Both the position numbers and the translations under genes were made by a program. The notes beneath the pieces were generated by a model. The model saw nothing but the letters and a program-made list of their open reading frames with translations. It had not been told where the DNA came from and made no database searches. A stretch of DNA of 36,389 nucleotides from an uncultured Chthonomonas sp. (GTDB taxonomy: Bacteria > Armatimonadota > Chthonomonadetes > Chthonomonadales > CAJBBX01), in the NCBI GenBank assembly GCA_903885605.1, contig CAISJD010000115.1, forward strand, positions 1-36,389, in the 5' to 3' direction. Shown piece by piece: positions 1-8,259 of this stretch. The number at the start of each line of letters is the position of its first letter. The first letter of the stretch is position 1.

Positions 1-463
1 CCGCCGCCGAGTTCGCCGCTAACCCGGTTGGCGCCTTGAGGGATAGCCAACCCAGTAGGCGACCATTGCCCGCGATTTCGGAGTGGACGTTGCTCCTTAT
101 GGCGCCGATCGACGGCACCCGCACGACCCGACCCGCTGCAGCAGCATGCAGGTTGGTGTAGAAATGCATGCTCTGCACCACATCCGGCCGCCACCGACGC
201 ACCGCAGCGATCGTGCCCATCAGACGCGATGCCCGTGACCGTCCACGCCCGACACTGAGTACCGGTACACCGAGGGCCCGGATCGGCTCCTCCCATCGCT
301 CCCCCTTCGTCAGGCAGACGACGGTCGCCTCGGCGCCCGACGCCTTGAGCGCCCGCGCTATGTAGAAAATCTGCCGCTCGGCGCCGCCGCATCCCAGCGT
401 CCCTGCGACGATAGCCACTCGAAGGCCGCGCAGGTCTACGCCTTCCGGAGTGGCCGCTGCCAT
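1..463 (-). CDS. Glycosyltransferase family 4, N-terminal part (cut by window edge)
   Basis: This minus-strand reading frame is open from an ATG at 463 to the window edge, giving about 154 residues. The ATG is preceded by a strong GGAGG five bases upstream. The product begins with a short leader and then the N-terminal Rossmann pattern of GT-B retaining transferases: a hydrophobic strand, the glycine-rich loop LGCGGAERQ, and a helix. Further on, RRWRPDVVQSMHF matches the usual 'P-D-V-V-H-x-H' strand. The GGAER signature is typical of GT4 enzymes that use nucleotide sugars at the cytoplasmic membrane. The donor-binding C-terminal half lies outside the window, so the sugar cannot be assigned. 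It overlaps the preceding glycosyltransferase gene by 28 bases, so it belongs to the same operon. Confidence 0.85.
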   Translation of the reverse strand, partial: MAAATPEGVDLRGLRVAIVAGTLGCGGAERQIFYIARALKASGAEATVVCLTKGERWEEPIRALGVPVLSVGRGRSRASRLMGTIAAVRRWRPDVVQSMHFYTNLHAAAAGRVVRVPSIGAIRSNVHSEIAGNGRLLGWLSLKAPTGLAANSAA

Positions 464-1599
464 GATGCCTCCAGCGCCTCGCGGATCACCGACTGCCAGC
501 GCTCCAGCGTGTACTGACGGGCCGTGCTGAAGGCGGCGTTCGACGCCTCCACGTACAGCGCCGGCTTGTCGACAGCGGCCAGCACGGCCTGCGCCACTGC
601 AGCCGGGGTCGCCTCGGGCATCACCCATCCTGCTCCGCCACGCATCAGGTGCGGCAGAACCGACACCGAAGTGGTCACTACCGGCAGGCCGCACGCAAGG
701 GCCTCCAGCACCGCCTTGGGGAATCCCTCTGAGCGCGTGGGAAAGCAGAACAGGTCGGCTTCCCGCAGGATGCTGAGAACCCGATCGTGCGACACGGCCC
801 CATGGAACCGCACGCGATGCCCTACCGCCTCCTCGTCGGCCAAGCGCTGCAGCCCGCCGATCTGGCTGCCGCCTCCAACGACATCCAGCGACACGTCGGG
901 CCAGACCGAGGAAACTGCCGGCAGAGCGCGCACCAGCGTATCAGTGCCCTTGCCGGCCTCCTGCCTGCCCACCGTAACGAGCTTCAGGCAGCCACCTAGC
1001 GGATGGGTCCGCGGCCTATGCAAGGCGAGCAACTCAGCCTCGGTCAGCGAGGTAGAGAAGATCCACTGCACACTCGGGAAGGACGGTGACGGCGGCTGTT
1101 CCCCTCCTCCGGTGGCCATCATGACGTTCCTCGCGCCGGCATGACGCTCCATGAACCAGCGCCACAGGCGCTCGGCCAGGGTCCGCTGGACGGCCCAGTT
1201 CCCGCAGTGGCGCACAAACAGCGGCTTCCGTGCGCCCCAGGCGAGGAGCATGCCGATGGTGCCGATGTCTCCTGGGATCGGGGCATGGACCGCATCCGCC
1301 CAGCGCAACGTGCCGAAGATCGCCTGACGGTTGCGTACCATCCAGGCGCCCATATCGAGTTTCCGAGCCAGGCCGGCGCCCCGTGGGTAGCTTACAGGTC
1401 GGACTGACAGGTTGTGCCCCCGCAAGTGCCCCTCGCCCCGTCTGCCCTGCCCTTGTGCGCACGGCACCACGAGTACCGTCTCATCGAACAGCTCCGATAG
1501 CGCCTCCATCTGCATGGGGAAGCCGCCGTCGGTGGCGTAGCCCGTCGGCGAGCCAGGCGAACGCCAGCAGGGCTTGTGGGAGTAGACGGCGAGTCTCAC
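436..1599 (-). CDS. Glycosyltransferase family 4
   Basis: This is a predicted 387-residue GT-B transferase that adds one sugar to the growing lipid-linked glycan in the cytoplasm. The C-terminal half shows the GT4 donor site clearly: TVGRQEAGKGTDTL, then HGAVSHDRVL, then the E-x7-E motif in EGFPKAVLEALACGLPV. I place the start at a GTG at 1599, not at the longer open frame beginning near 1680. The residues before that GTG are an arginine-rich shadow of the upstream gene, and the GTG overlaps the upstream stop as GTGA, a classic coupling arrangement. VRLAVYSHKPCW then starts directly at the first beta strand. Donor and acceptor are unknown. Confidence 0.88.
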   Translation of the reverse strand: MRLAVYSHKPCWRSPGSPTGYATDGGFPMQMEALSELFDETVLVVPCAQGQGRRGEGHLRGHNLSVRPVSYPRGAGLARKLDMGAWMVRNRQAIFGTLRWADAVHAPIPGDIGTIGMLLAWGARKPLFVRHCGNWAVQRTLAERLWRWFMERHAGARNVMMATGGGEQPPSPSFPSVQWIFSTSLTEAELLALHRPRTHPLGGCLKLVTVGRQEAGKGTDTLVRALPAVSSVWPDVSLDVVGGGSQIGGLQRLADEEAVGHRVRFHGAVSHDRVLSILREADLFCFPTRSEGFPKAVLEALACGLPVVTTSVSVLPHLMRGGAGWVMPEATPAAVAQAVLAAVDKPALYVEASNAAFSTARQYTLERWQSVIREALEASWQRPLRKA

Positions 1600-2870
1600 G
1601 CGAGCGATCGTCCGTAGACGCCGGCCAGCTCGGAGCCGTAGCCGGACCAGAGGAACTCCTCCTGGACCAATTGTGAGCAACGGGCAGCGTACCCATCCCG
1701 ATCCGCCTGGACACTGTCGATGAACCTCCGCAGGCCGTCGGTCATGGCTATGGCGCCCGGCTCAATGACGTGGCCGACGTTGTACTGAGTCACCATGGAA
1801 CTCATATCGCCGACGAACGGGGTAGTCAGCACCGGCACGCCACATGCACAGTACTCTGCGAACTTATTAGGAGATGCCACTCGGTTCACTATCGAATCAT
1901 CACGCAGAAGCAGCCCAATATCGGCCGAACGAAGCAGGTCGAAGACACCCGACGGCTCAGACGGTTGGATGCGCCAACACCCTGTAGGCAGCCCCGCTTC
2001 CATCAGATGGCGCCGGAACTCCCGCTCATTATGCGAGATAATCAGGAACAGCGCATCGGGCCGTTCGGAATAGATCGATCTGAAGACACTGCACATCTCG
2101 AGCGGCATCTGGTACGCCTCGGCTGAGCCCACGTACGTGACGACAAGCCGCTCTGACAGGCCCAACGCACGCTTGGCCTCGGCGGAGGCCCCGGGAGCCA
2201 GACTGCGCGCCGACGACACAGCACATGGTATGACGGCGCTATTAGAGAACGTAATACCCCATTTCTTCTCATAGTACCTGTGCATCCAGCGCGAAACAAA
2301 AACCACACCTGCGGCGCTACGAAGCACACGTTCTTCCCATCGGGCGAGGGACCGACACTCCGCGTCGGGTTGCGCGAGCCCACTCTCGTGCATGCGCTCG
2401 GACACCACATCGCCGTGCACGTCGACCACCACGCGCAACCTGGCATCCAGCGATCCGGCATTGAGCCCCAAGAGCGCGGGGCCGATCCCATGCCCGTGCA
2501 GCAGCCGAATCCGGTGGGACCGACAGACGACTAGCAACGCCAAGCTGCACATCCAGTCGCTGAGCCACTGGACAGGGGCGAGCCTTCGCAACGGCAATCG
2601 GGGAAAGTAGGTGACCGCCGCATCCGTCTCACGACGCAGTCGGGCGAGCCCTTCGCGGAGCCACCTCCGTCTGGTCACCACGTGATGAAGCGGGTAGAAG
2701 CAGACCAGATGAACCTTATAGCCCTGGGCCTCTGCCTCTTGTGCGGCCCTCAGAATACGGGTTCGTCCCCCCCCGGTCGGACTCGCCTGGCTCGATCCGG
2801 CGACGTACAGAACCTGGCGCTCCGTAGCCGGGACGCTCCCGCCTGAGCCGGTTGCGGCGCTCTGCCCCAT
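1596..2870 (-). CDS. Glycosyltransferase family 4 with an in-frame G8 tract
   Basis: The product is a 424-residue GT4-like transferase. The N-terminal domain opens with VLYVAGSSQASPTGGGRTR, the nucleotide-sugar transferase glycine loop. A central HGHGIGPALL and VVDVHGDVVSE follow. The C-terminal half has VTYVGSAEAY and ends in NKFAEYCACGVPVL, the equivalent of the E-x7-E donor motif, although the first acid is not obvious. The start is the ATG at 2870, four bases after the upstream stop and preceded by GGGTGA. Longer upstream codons run into the previous gene. The glycine loop is encoded by an uninterrupted run of eight G on the coding strand (2767-2774), which could slip during replication. 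The stop overlaps the next GTG. Confidence 0.87.
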   Translation of the reverse strand: MGQSAATGSGGSVPATERQVLYVAGSSQASPTGGGRTRILRAAQEAEAQGYKVHLVCFYPLHHVVTRRRWLREGLARLRRETDAAVTYFPRLPLRRLAPVQWLSDWMCSLALLVVCRSHRIRLLHGHGIGPALLGLNAGSLDARLRVVVDVHGDVVSERMHESGLAQPDAECRSLARWEERVLRSAAGVVFVSRWMHRYYEKKWGITFSNSAVIPCAVSSARSLAPGASAEAKRALGLSERLVVTYVGSAEAYQMPLEMCSVFRSIYSERPDALFLIISHNEREFRRHLMEAGLPTGCWRIQPSEPSGVFDLLRSADIGLLLRDDSIVNRVASPNKFAEYCACGVPVLTTPFVGDMSSMVTQYNVGHVIEPGAIAMTDGLRRFIDSVQADRDGYAARCSQLVQEEFLWSGYGSELAGVYGRSLA

Positions 2871-2874
2871 CGGG

Positions 2875-4311
2875 TCACCCACGGGTCGGCGCACCTGCCG
2901 CCAGCCGCACCAGCGTGTCGGACACGCGCCGGCCGGCATTGCCGTCGAGGAGGTCGCCGAAGATGCTGGTCATGAGGCGCCTTCGCGCGTCGTGGTCGGC
3001 GGCCGGGTCGTTGAGGCCGCGCTCGATCATCGTGCGGAGTTCGTCCGTCGAACGGGCCACCATGGTGGCGCCGCTCTGGGCGATGGGCCTGAAGTGGTCA
3101 AAGTCGATGTGCCGCCGGTAGCCGTCGCACCACTCAAGGTTGGAGCCCGGCGGATCGAAATCCAGGTTGATGACCGGCTTGTCCAGCATCAGGAACTCAA
3201 GGGTCACCGTTGAGGCCGCATTGATGCTCAGGGCCGCGTGATGCACCATGCTGGTGTACATGGTCAGGTCCTCGTACCGCGGGGTGGCCCACGCAGCATC
3301 CCAGAGCACCTCCGGGAAGACCACGTCACGCCACGTCCTTCCGGCCATCTGGCGCAACTCCGGGCTGGTGCCCTTCACGTAGTTGCGAACCACGAGCTGG
3401 GGCCTTGGATCTGCCTGCAGCTCCGGGAGCATGTCGATCACGCTCTGGACGTGCCGGTACTCCTCGTAGAAGTGCCGGTCGATGCCGGTGGTGTACAGGA
3501 TGAACGGCCGCGCAGGATCGACCCCAATGCGGCGGCATAGCTCCTCGCGAGGCAGTACGTACTCGGACTTGGTGTGGAAGTCGAACTGCGGCGTACCGGT
3601 CACGTGCACCTGATCCGGCCGCAGCTTCGGGTAGAGGCCCAGCAGCTGGTCGCGCATGGGCTTGTGCCAGACGAGGTAGTGGTCGTAGGGCACGAAGATG
3701 CGGCTTCGCGACGTGAGGTTGTCCCAAGAGAAGATGAACCCGGCCGTGCGGATGCCCATACCGTGCGCCACGCGCAGGGGCAACTCGCCGGCCAGGCCAT
3801 GGATATGTGAGCCGTTGAAGACGAGGTCTGGCTTGATCCGGTGGAAGAGCTCGTCAAAGTCGCGCGTGGTCCGCAAACGCCAATGGAGGGTCTGCTCCAG
3901 CCTCGTAAGGCCGTGCAGGCAGGGCTGGTTCGCGGCGACGGCGCAGAAGGCCTTGGTGATGAGCCGTTGCACCAGACGACGCTGCTGACGGGCGCGCCGG
4001 TCTCGCACTTCCCAGTTGTTCTGGGCGACCTTGCTCCAGAGCCACCGGTCGTGGGCGTTCTCCGTGAGGGCGCGGAGCCAGCCCACCACGCGGGCCTCGG
4101 GGTACTGCCTTAGCGAGACGAACTCGTCGGCCTGGGCGCCCCAGCGCTGCCTGAAGGGCTCGTCGTCCACGACCGAGAGCAGGGTCACACGAGCGCGCTC
4201 TCGAAGGGCCGGTAACGTATCCGAATAGACAAAGTTCCGCACAGCCTCGCCGCGAGGGACCACGAGGACTATGTGGGGCCGCCTGTTGGACGACGAACCG
4301 GTATCCGCCAT
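2875..4311 (-). CDS. Unassigned GT-B-fold transferase-like protein, candidate nonulosonate transferase
   Basis: This 478-residue protein has no family I can name with certainty. The layout suggests a GT-B fold of the type seen in CDP-glycerol glycerophosphotransferase-like and capsule-synthesis proteins. The N-terminal half contains VLVVPRGEAVRNF, KPDLVFNGSHIHG and FSWDNLTSRSRIF. The C-terminal half contains TGTPQFDFH, PFILYTTGIDRHFYEEY and INAASTVTLEFLMLDKPVI, the usual 'S-S-T-x-x-E' donor-site pattern. The start is the ATG at 4311, two bases after the neuB stop. A TTG at 4317 overlapping that stop is the alternative. It lies immediately downstream of neuA and neuB and before three GT4 genes. 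From this I infer, without proof, that it may transfer the CMP-activated acid sugar made by those enzymes. Confidence 0.75.
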   Translation of the reverse strand: MADTGSSSNRRPHIVLVVPRGEAVRNFVYSDTLPALRERARVTLLSVVDDEPFRQRWGAQADEFVSLRQYPEARVVGWLRALTENAHDRWLWSKVAQNNWEVRDRRARQQRRLVQRLITKAFCAVAANQPCLHGLTRLEQTLHWRLRTTRDFDELFHRIKPDLVFNGSHIHGLAGELPLRVAHGMGIRTAGFIFSWDNLTSRSRIFVPYDHYLVWHKPMRDQLLGLYPKLRPDQVHVTGTPQFDFHTKSEYVLPREELCRRIGVDPARPFILYTTGIDRHFYEEYRHVQSVIDMLPELQADPRPQLVVRNYVKGTSPELRQMAGRTWRDVVFPEVLWDAAWATPRYEDLTMYTSMVHHAALSINAASTVTLEFLMLDKPVINLDFDPPGSNLEWCDGYRRHIDFDHFRPIAQSGATMVARSTDELRTMIERGLNDPAADHDARRRLMTSIFGDLLDGNAGRRVSDTLVRLAAGAPTRG

Positions 4312-4313
4312 AA

Positions 4314-5189
4314 TCAAGCGCCCACCCGTCTCAGCTTCTGCATCACGGGCACTTCGCTGTCGTAGACGCGCTTGACGCCGTCGCCAAGGGCGGCTTCGAT
4401 TACCCTGATATCCCGCACGAGGCGAGCAAGGCCGGACGGCTCAACTGAAGCGGCCTGATCACCACCCCACATGGCGCGGTCAAGCGTGATGTGCCTCTCC
4501 ACGAAACACGCCCCCATGACTACTGCGGCACACGTGGTCTGTAATCCCACTTCGTGCCCGGAGTAGCCGGTGGGCACACTGAACTCCGCCCTGAGCGCCG
4601 GGATCATCCTCAGGTTAAGCTCCTCAGGCGGGCAGGGGTAGCAACTGGTGGCGTGGGCCAACAGGAGCCGCTCACGGTCAAGCTCCGCCACGGACCCACG
4701 AATCTGGTCCATCGTCGACATACCTGTTGACAGCATGACCGGCCTGCCCGTAGCCTTGAGCCTCACCAGCAAGCCGCGGTCGGTGAGCGATGCAGACGCC
4801 ACCTTATGGCACGCCGGCTCAAACTGCTCGATGAAGTCGACCGACGGCTCGTCCCAGCATGAGGCGAACCAGCTGATACCGCGCTGGGAGCAGTGGCGCG
4901 CGATCTCGCCGTACTCGGCCTCACCGAATTCCACCTTGTACCGGTAGTCCAGATACGTGATCAAGCCCCATGGCGTATCCCTGCGCACATCACGTTGCGA
5001 AGGCGGTACGCACAGCTCCGGTGTCCGCTTCTGGAACTTCACCGCATCGCACCCGGCGTCGCACGCCGAGTCGATGAGCTTCTTGGCCAGGTCCAACGAC
5101 CCGTTGTGGTTGATGCCGATCTCGGCGATGATGTAGCAGCGTTCCCCCGCACCGACTGTACGGCCGCCTACGGTTATGGTTTCCGGCAT
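4314..5189 (-). CDS. neuB: N-acetylneuraminate synthase family protein, short form without SAF domain
   Basis: This enzyme of the NeuB family condenses phosphoenolpyruvate with a hexosamine or hexose to give a nine-carbon acid sugar in the cytosol. The TIM-barrel signatures are present in order: YIIAEIGINHNGSL, CDAVKFQKR, SWFASCWDEPSVDF, HKVASASLTD, PVMLSTGMST, LLLAHATSCYPCP, PTGYSGHEVG and VERHITLDRAMWGGD. The protein is 291 residues and ends at QKLRRVGA. Typical NeuB is about 340-350 residues and carries a C-terminal SAF (antifreeze-like) domain, which is missing here. The start is the ATG at 5189, one base after the neuA stop, with GGAGGTG just upstream. It could make Neu5Ac, KDN, legionaminate or another nonulosonate, and no NeuC-type epimerase is in the window to decide. 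Confidence 0.93.
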   Translation of the reverse strand: MPETITVGGRTVGAGERCYIIAEIGINHNGSLDLAKKLIDSACDAGCDAVKFQKRTPELCVPPSQRDVRRDTPWGLITYLDYRYKVEFGEAEYGEIARHCSQRGISWFASCWDEPSVDFIEQFEPACHKVASASLTDRGLLVRLKATGRPVMLSTGMSTMDQIRGSVAELDRERLLLAHATSCYPCPPEELNLRMIPALRAEFSVPTGYSGHEVGLQTTCAAVVMGACFVERHITLDRAMWGGDQAASVEPSGLARLVRDIRVIEAALGDGVKRVYDSEVPVMQKLRRVGA

Positions 5190-5190
5190 C

Positions 5191-6402
5191 CTACACCTCC
5201 CCCGTTGCCGCGTCACGTGCCTCAATCAACTGATCACAGACTTCTCGGACGGCCCCTGCGCCTCCAGTTGCTCGGGTCACCCACCGGGCTGCGGCCAACG
5301 CCTCGGCGCGAGCGTCGGCAACCGCGATGGAGAGGCCCGCCCAGCCCATGCACTTGAGATCGTTGACATCGTTGCCTACATAGGCCACCCGTGTGCGACC
5401 TATCCCGAGCCCCATAGCCGCGGATTGGAGCGCACCAAGTTTGTCATGGCACGCCTGAACACAGTGTATACCCAGTTTGCGGCATCGGGCCGAGACGACG
5501 GGGTTCGCCTCCGTGGAGATGACGACCACGCTCACTCCTGCCTGCCTCAGCCGGGCGATCCCCATGCCGTCGCCGCGATCACACTGAACCGACTCCACGC
5601 CATGCTCGTTCACTATCACCCGGTTATCGGTGAGTACACCGTCGAAATCGAGAGCGAGAAGGTCGATCACCGGTAACTGGGCCGTAACGGCGCCGCCACG
5701 ACGCGCCGACAGCAGGGCCTCCATCAGCTCGAAGTCCCCTGGCTCATCGATCTGGAACGAGTCGACTGCATCCATCCTGTATATGGCGACCCGTCCGCCA
5801 AGCCGATTGCCGAGATCGCGAAGCACTCGGGTCCTGAAGACGTAGATCGAGCCGTTCTCAACCAAGTCCTCAGGAGCGTCCTGCCTCCTGGGGCGTTTGC
5901 CCGAGTCGTACGAGTATGACGCTGGCCCATCCGCGAACATCCGCCAGACGAACCCGTGGAGCGGACCCACCGACAGAAGCGAGTCGGCTTGCTGCCGCGC
6001 CATCTCGGCAACCGCTGCGTCAACACAACCCGCAGGGCGGATCGGTGACGTCGCCTGGAGGAAAACGACGAGGTCGGGCTCATAGGCCTCGGTCTCGCGC
6101 AGGTGGTCCAGCACGTGCAGGAGCGCCGACTCGGAGGAGGCTGTATCGCCGCTGATCTCGGCGGGGCGCCGCACCACCTCTGCGCCCCACTGCAGTGCGA
6201 CCGACGAGATCTCGTCGTCATCGGTGCTGACAACCACCCGCGTTACACAGGCTGCAGCCAATGCGTGCTCGATGCTGTACGCAAGCAGTGGCTTGCCGGC
6301 CAGCAAGCGCACGTTCTTTCGGGGTATGCCCTTGGAGCCCCCGCGAGCGGGGATGATGGCGAGGACCGACTGAGACGCCGGTCCCGCGCAGCCCGGTACC
6401 AT
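5191..6402 (-). CDS. neuA: Bifunctional CMP-nonulosonate cytidylyltransferase / HAD phosphatase
   Basis: This is a 403-residue fusion. Residues about 13-235 are a CMP-sialate synthetase: the CTP loop ARGGSKGIPRKN (19-30), VVVSTDDDEI, LQATSPIRP and a C-terminal IDEPGDFE. Residues about 245-400 are a KdsC-like HAD phosphatase with all four motifs: DFDGVLTD (nucleophile D252, acid D254), VISTE, the lysine of CHDK, and GNDVNDLKC. The first half activates the acid sugar with CTP. The second half could remove a phosphate from a 9-phosphate intermediate. This domain order recalls vertebrate CMAS. The start is the ATG at 6402, whose A is shared with the upstream stop (TAATG). Longer upstream codons are a shadow. 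It is followed by neuB with one base between. Confidence 0.93.
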   Translation of the reverse strand: MVPGCAGPASQSVLAIIPARGGSKGIPRKNVRLLAGKPLLAYSIEHALAAACVTRVVVSTDDDEISSVALQWGAEVVRRPAEISGDTASSESALLHVLDHLRETEAYEPDLVVFLQATSPIRPAGCVDAAVAEMARQQADSLLSVGPLHGFVWRMFADGPASYSYDSGKRPRRQDAPEDLVENGSIYVFRTRVLRDLGNRLGGRVAIYRMDAVDSFQIDEPGDFELMEALLSARRGGAVTAQLPVIDLLALDFDGVLTDNRVIVNEHGVESVQCDRGDGMGIARLRQAGVSVVVISTEANPVVSARCRKLGIHCVQACHDKLGALQSAAMGLGIGRTRVAYVGNDVNDLKCMGWAGLSIAVADARAEALAAARWVTRATGGAGAVREVCDQLIEARDAATGEV

Positions 6403-7409
6403 TAGAAGTCGCTCCTCGTGCCTAGTGTCGCCCTCGCCACCCGCCTCATGAAATCCCTTGTGAGTAGACAGTCGGGTCGGAGAATCGCTGCAGATACCAG
6501 ATGCCTTGCGGCCAGTCCACGCCGGCCCGCGAGGCGTGCCGACCGCAGGTGCCCGCCCGCCATGACAGCCCGCCAGCTGGCGCGACGCCGCTTGCATGCC
6601 GATGGGTCGACGCCGTCCCAGTACAGTGATGCCATCTCCTCAGCGAACGGAAGGCCGGCCGACACGCTCTTGCTGGCGTCGTGCAGCCGGAAGTGAGCGT
6701 AGCACCTATCTGCAAGGATCGGCGGGGCAAGGCGCACAACGCGGAAGAGTAGTTCTCGGTCGAGCGCAAACCGCAGGTCCTCGCGCAAGTGGCGTCCCGC
6801 TTGGTCCAGCACATCGCGCGCGAACAGGGCGCTTACCTGGTGGAGGCGCCACGCCCCCGGAGGTACGAGCCGCAGGTCGACAGGCGTTTTCCAGGGGTAC
6901 ACAGGGCCCGTGACATCGCTCTGACTTCCGTCAACACCAATGGAGCGGAAGGAGCCCACCACGAGGCCGGCACTCGGATTGCCGGCAAACAGGTCCGCGG
7001 CGTGGAGAAGGGCGCCAGGCAGGTAGTAGTCGTCGCTGTTCTGGAACGTAATAAGCTCGCCGTGCGCACGGGCGAAGCCCTTGTTGATTGCGTGGGCCTG
7101 GCCCCGATCAGGCTCACTCTCCCAGTGCGTCAGCCACGGCTCATACTTGCGGATGATCTCGATGCTTCCGTCGGTGCTTCCGCCGTCAACGATGATGTAC
7201 TCAAGGTTCGGGTAGCCCTGCAGCAGAACCGAGCGGATGGTCTCCTCCAGGTACTGCGCCTGGTTGAACGACGGCGTGACGATGCTGATGCGGGGCAACA
7301 CGGCCCCGTCACGGACGGCAAAGGCCGATCGGCATGCCCCTGCGGTCCATGGCCAGCCCTCCCGCCCCGCCGGCGGCGGCGGAAGCTGTGACGATGATCG
7401 GCCACCCAC
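6402..7409 (-). CDS. Glycosyltransferase family 2
   Basis: This is a 335-residue GT-A transferase. After a proline- and glycine-rich leader of about 37 residues come the GT2 elements in order: PRISIVTPSFNQAQYLEETI, YIIVDGGSTDGS, GQAHAINKGFARAHGE and FQNSDDYYLPGA, which holds the metal-binding acidic motif. The C-terminal part is arginine-rich and has no clear membrane helix. The annotated start is a GTG at 7409 with GGAGG nine bases before it, directly after the DUF5672 stop. Internal GTG codons near 7316 and 7301 would remove the leader and remain possible. It shares one base with neuA. The family uses nucleotide-sugar donors with inversion, but the sugar cannot be read from sequence. Confidence 0.9.
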   Translation of the reverse strand: MGGRSSSQLPPPPAGREGWPWTAGACRSAFAVRDGAVLPRISIVTPSFNQAQYLEETIRSVLLQGYPNLEYIIVDGGSTDGSIEIIRKYEPWLTHWESEPDRGQAHAINKGFARAHGELITFQNSDDYYLPGALLHAADLFAGNPSAGLVVGSFRSIGVDGSQSDVTGPVYPWKTPVDLRLVPPGAWRLHQVSALFARDVLDQAGRHLREDLRFALDRELLFRVVRLAPPILADRCYAHFRLHDASKSVSAGLPFAEEMASLYWDGVDPSACKRRRASWRAVMAGGHLRSARLAGRRGLAARHLVSAAILRPDCLLTRDFMRRVARATLGTRSDF

Positions 7410-7422
7410 CGGTCGGCGCCTC

Positions 7423-8217
7423 CTACGCGGTGATCAGGTACGGCTCCCAAAATGCGCGGTCGTACTTGGCCCAGGCATGGCAACCGAACGGCAGTCGACG
7501 CCGGTTGGCCTCATAGCAGTACCGTGGAGCCACCTCAAAGGCGAAGCCTACCGCCACATCGGGCGGAGCCACCCGAAACGCAGGATCAAAGAGGTGCGCC
7601 CTATCTGACCAGAACTGGTCCTCATGGACGCCGTACCGCGCCAGGTACTGCTCAACCCCCACCGACACGGCGCGGGCGATGCGCATGCGTTTTCGCCACC
7701 TCTGTCGCGGCGCCACTGCGACAAGGTCGGGCAGGGGTGCGCACACCGCGCGCCCCATGGCTGCCCAACTGCGCCCGCGTTGCCCAAGGACCGACAGGAA
7801 CGCGCTGACCCGCCGGAGGCAGAAGCCACCGTTGCCGGCGCGTGAGAAGCCCTGCTCCGGGTGCTTTGGGTCGCGCAACCAGGGCGCCCCGACGTAGTCG
7901 TAACCGGCAGCACACCAGAGGGCGATCTCACCTGAGAGTACTAACGCGTCAAGCTGGCAGACCAGAAGGTACTCATAGCCGGACAGGGCCGAGTAAAGAC
8001 CAGCCGAGAGCATCATCCTGTTGTATGCAGGTATGCCGGTGAAGCACTCGTCGGGCCAGGGCATATGCGTCAAGCCCGGTACTCGCAGGCGGAGCGAAGC
8101 AGGGCTCAGTTGGTAACAGGGCACGCCCAAAAGATGGGCACGGACATGGGCCAGGGCTACGTGGTCGTCGGCGGTCAGGGCCTCGCCGTAGATCGGCGCC
8201 AACGCGCAGGCAACCAC
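7423..8217 (-). CDS. DUF5672 family protein
   Basis: This 264-residue protein matches the pattern I know for DUF5672: FTGIPAYNRMMLS, YEYLLVCQLDALVLSG, GYDYVGAPWL, GNGGFCLRRV and HEDQFWSDR. It ends in FAFEVAPR and PFGCHAWAKYD. The QLDALV and HEDQFW elements look like the metal- and donor-site acids of a GT-A fold. Family members are usually found inside glycan clusters, as here, so a transferase role is likely but inferred. The start is a GTG at 8217. An in-frame stop lies 15 codons upstream, so little extension is possible. GGAAG occurs 13 bases before the start. Only 14 bases separate it from the next gene. Confidence 0.85.
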   Translation of the reverse strand: MVACALAPIYGEALTADDHVALAHVRAHLLGVPCYQLSPASLRLRVPGLTHMPWPDECFTGIPAYNRMMLSAGLYSALSGYEYLLVCQLDALVLSGEIALWCAAGYDYVGAPWLRDPKHPEQGFSRAGNGGFCLRRVSAFLSVLGQRGRSWAAMGRAVCAPLPDLVAVAPRQRWRKRMRIARAVSVGVEQYLARYGVHEDQFWSDRAHLFDPAFRVAPPDVAVGFAFEVAPRYCYEANRRRLPFGCHAWAKYDRAFWEPYLITA

Positions 8218-8259
8218 GCTCAGCGCCCTGCTTCCGCGCCGGTATTGGACACCACCCCG

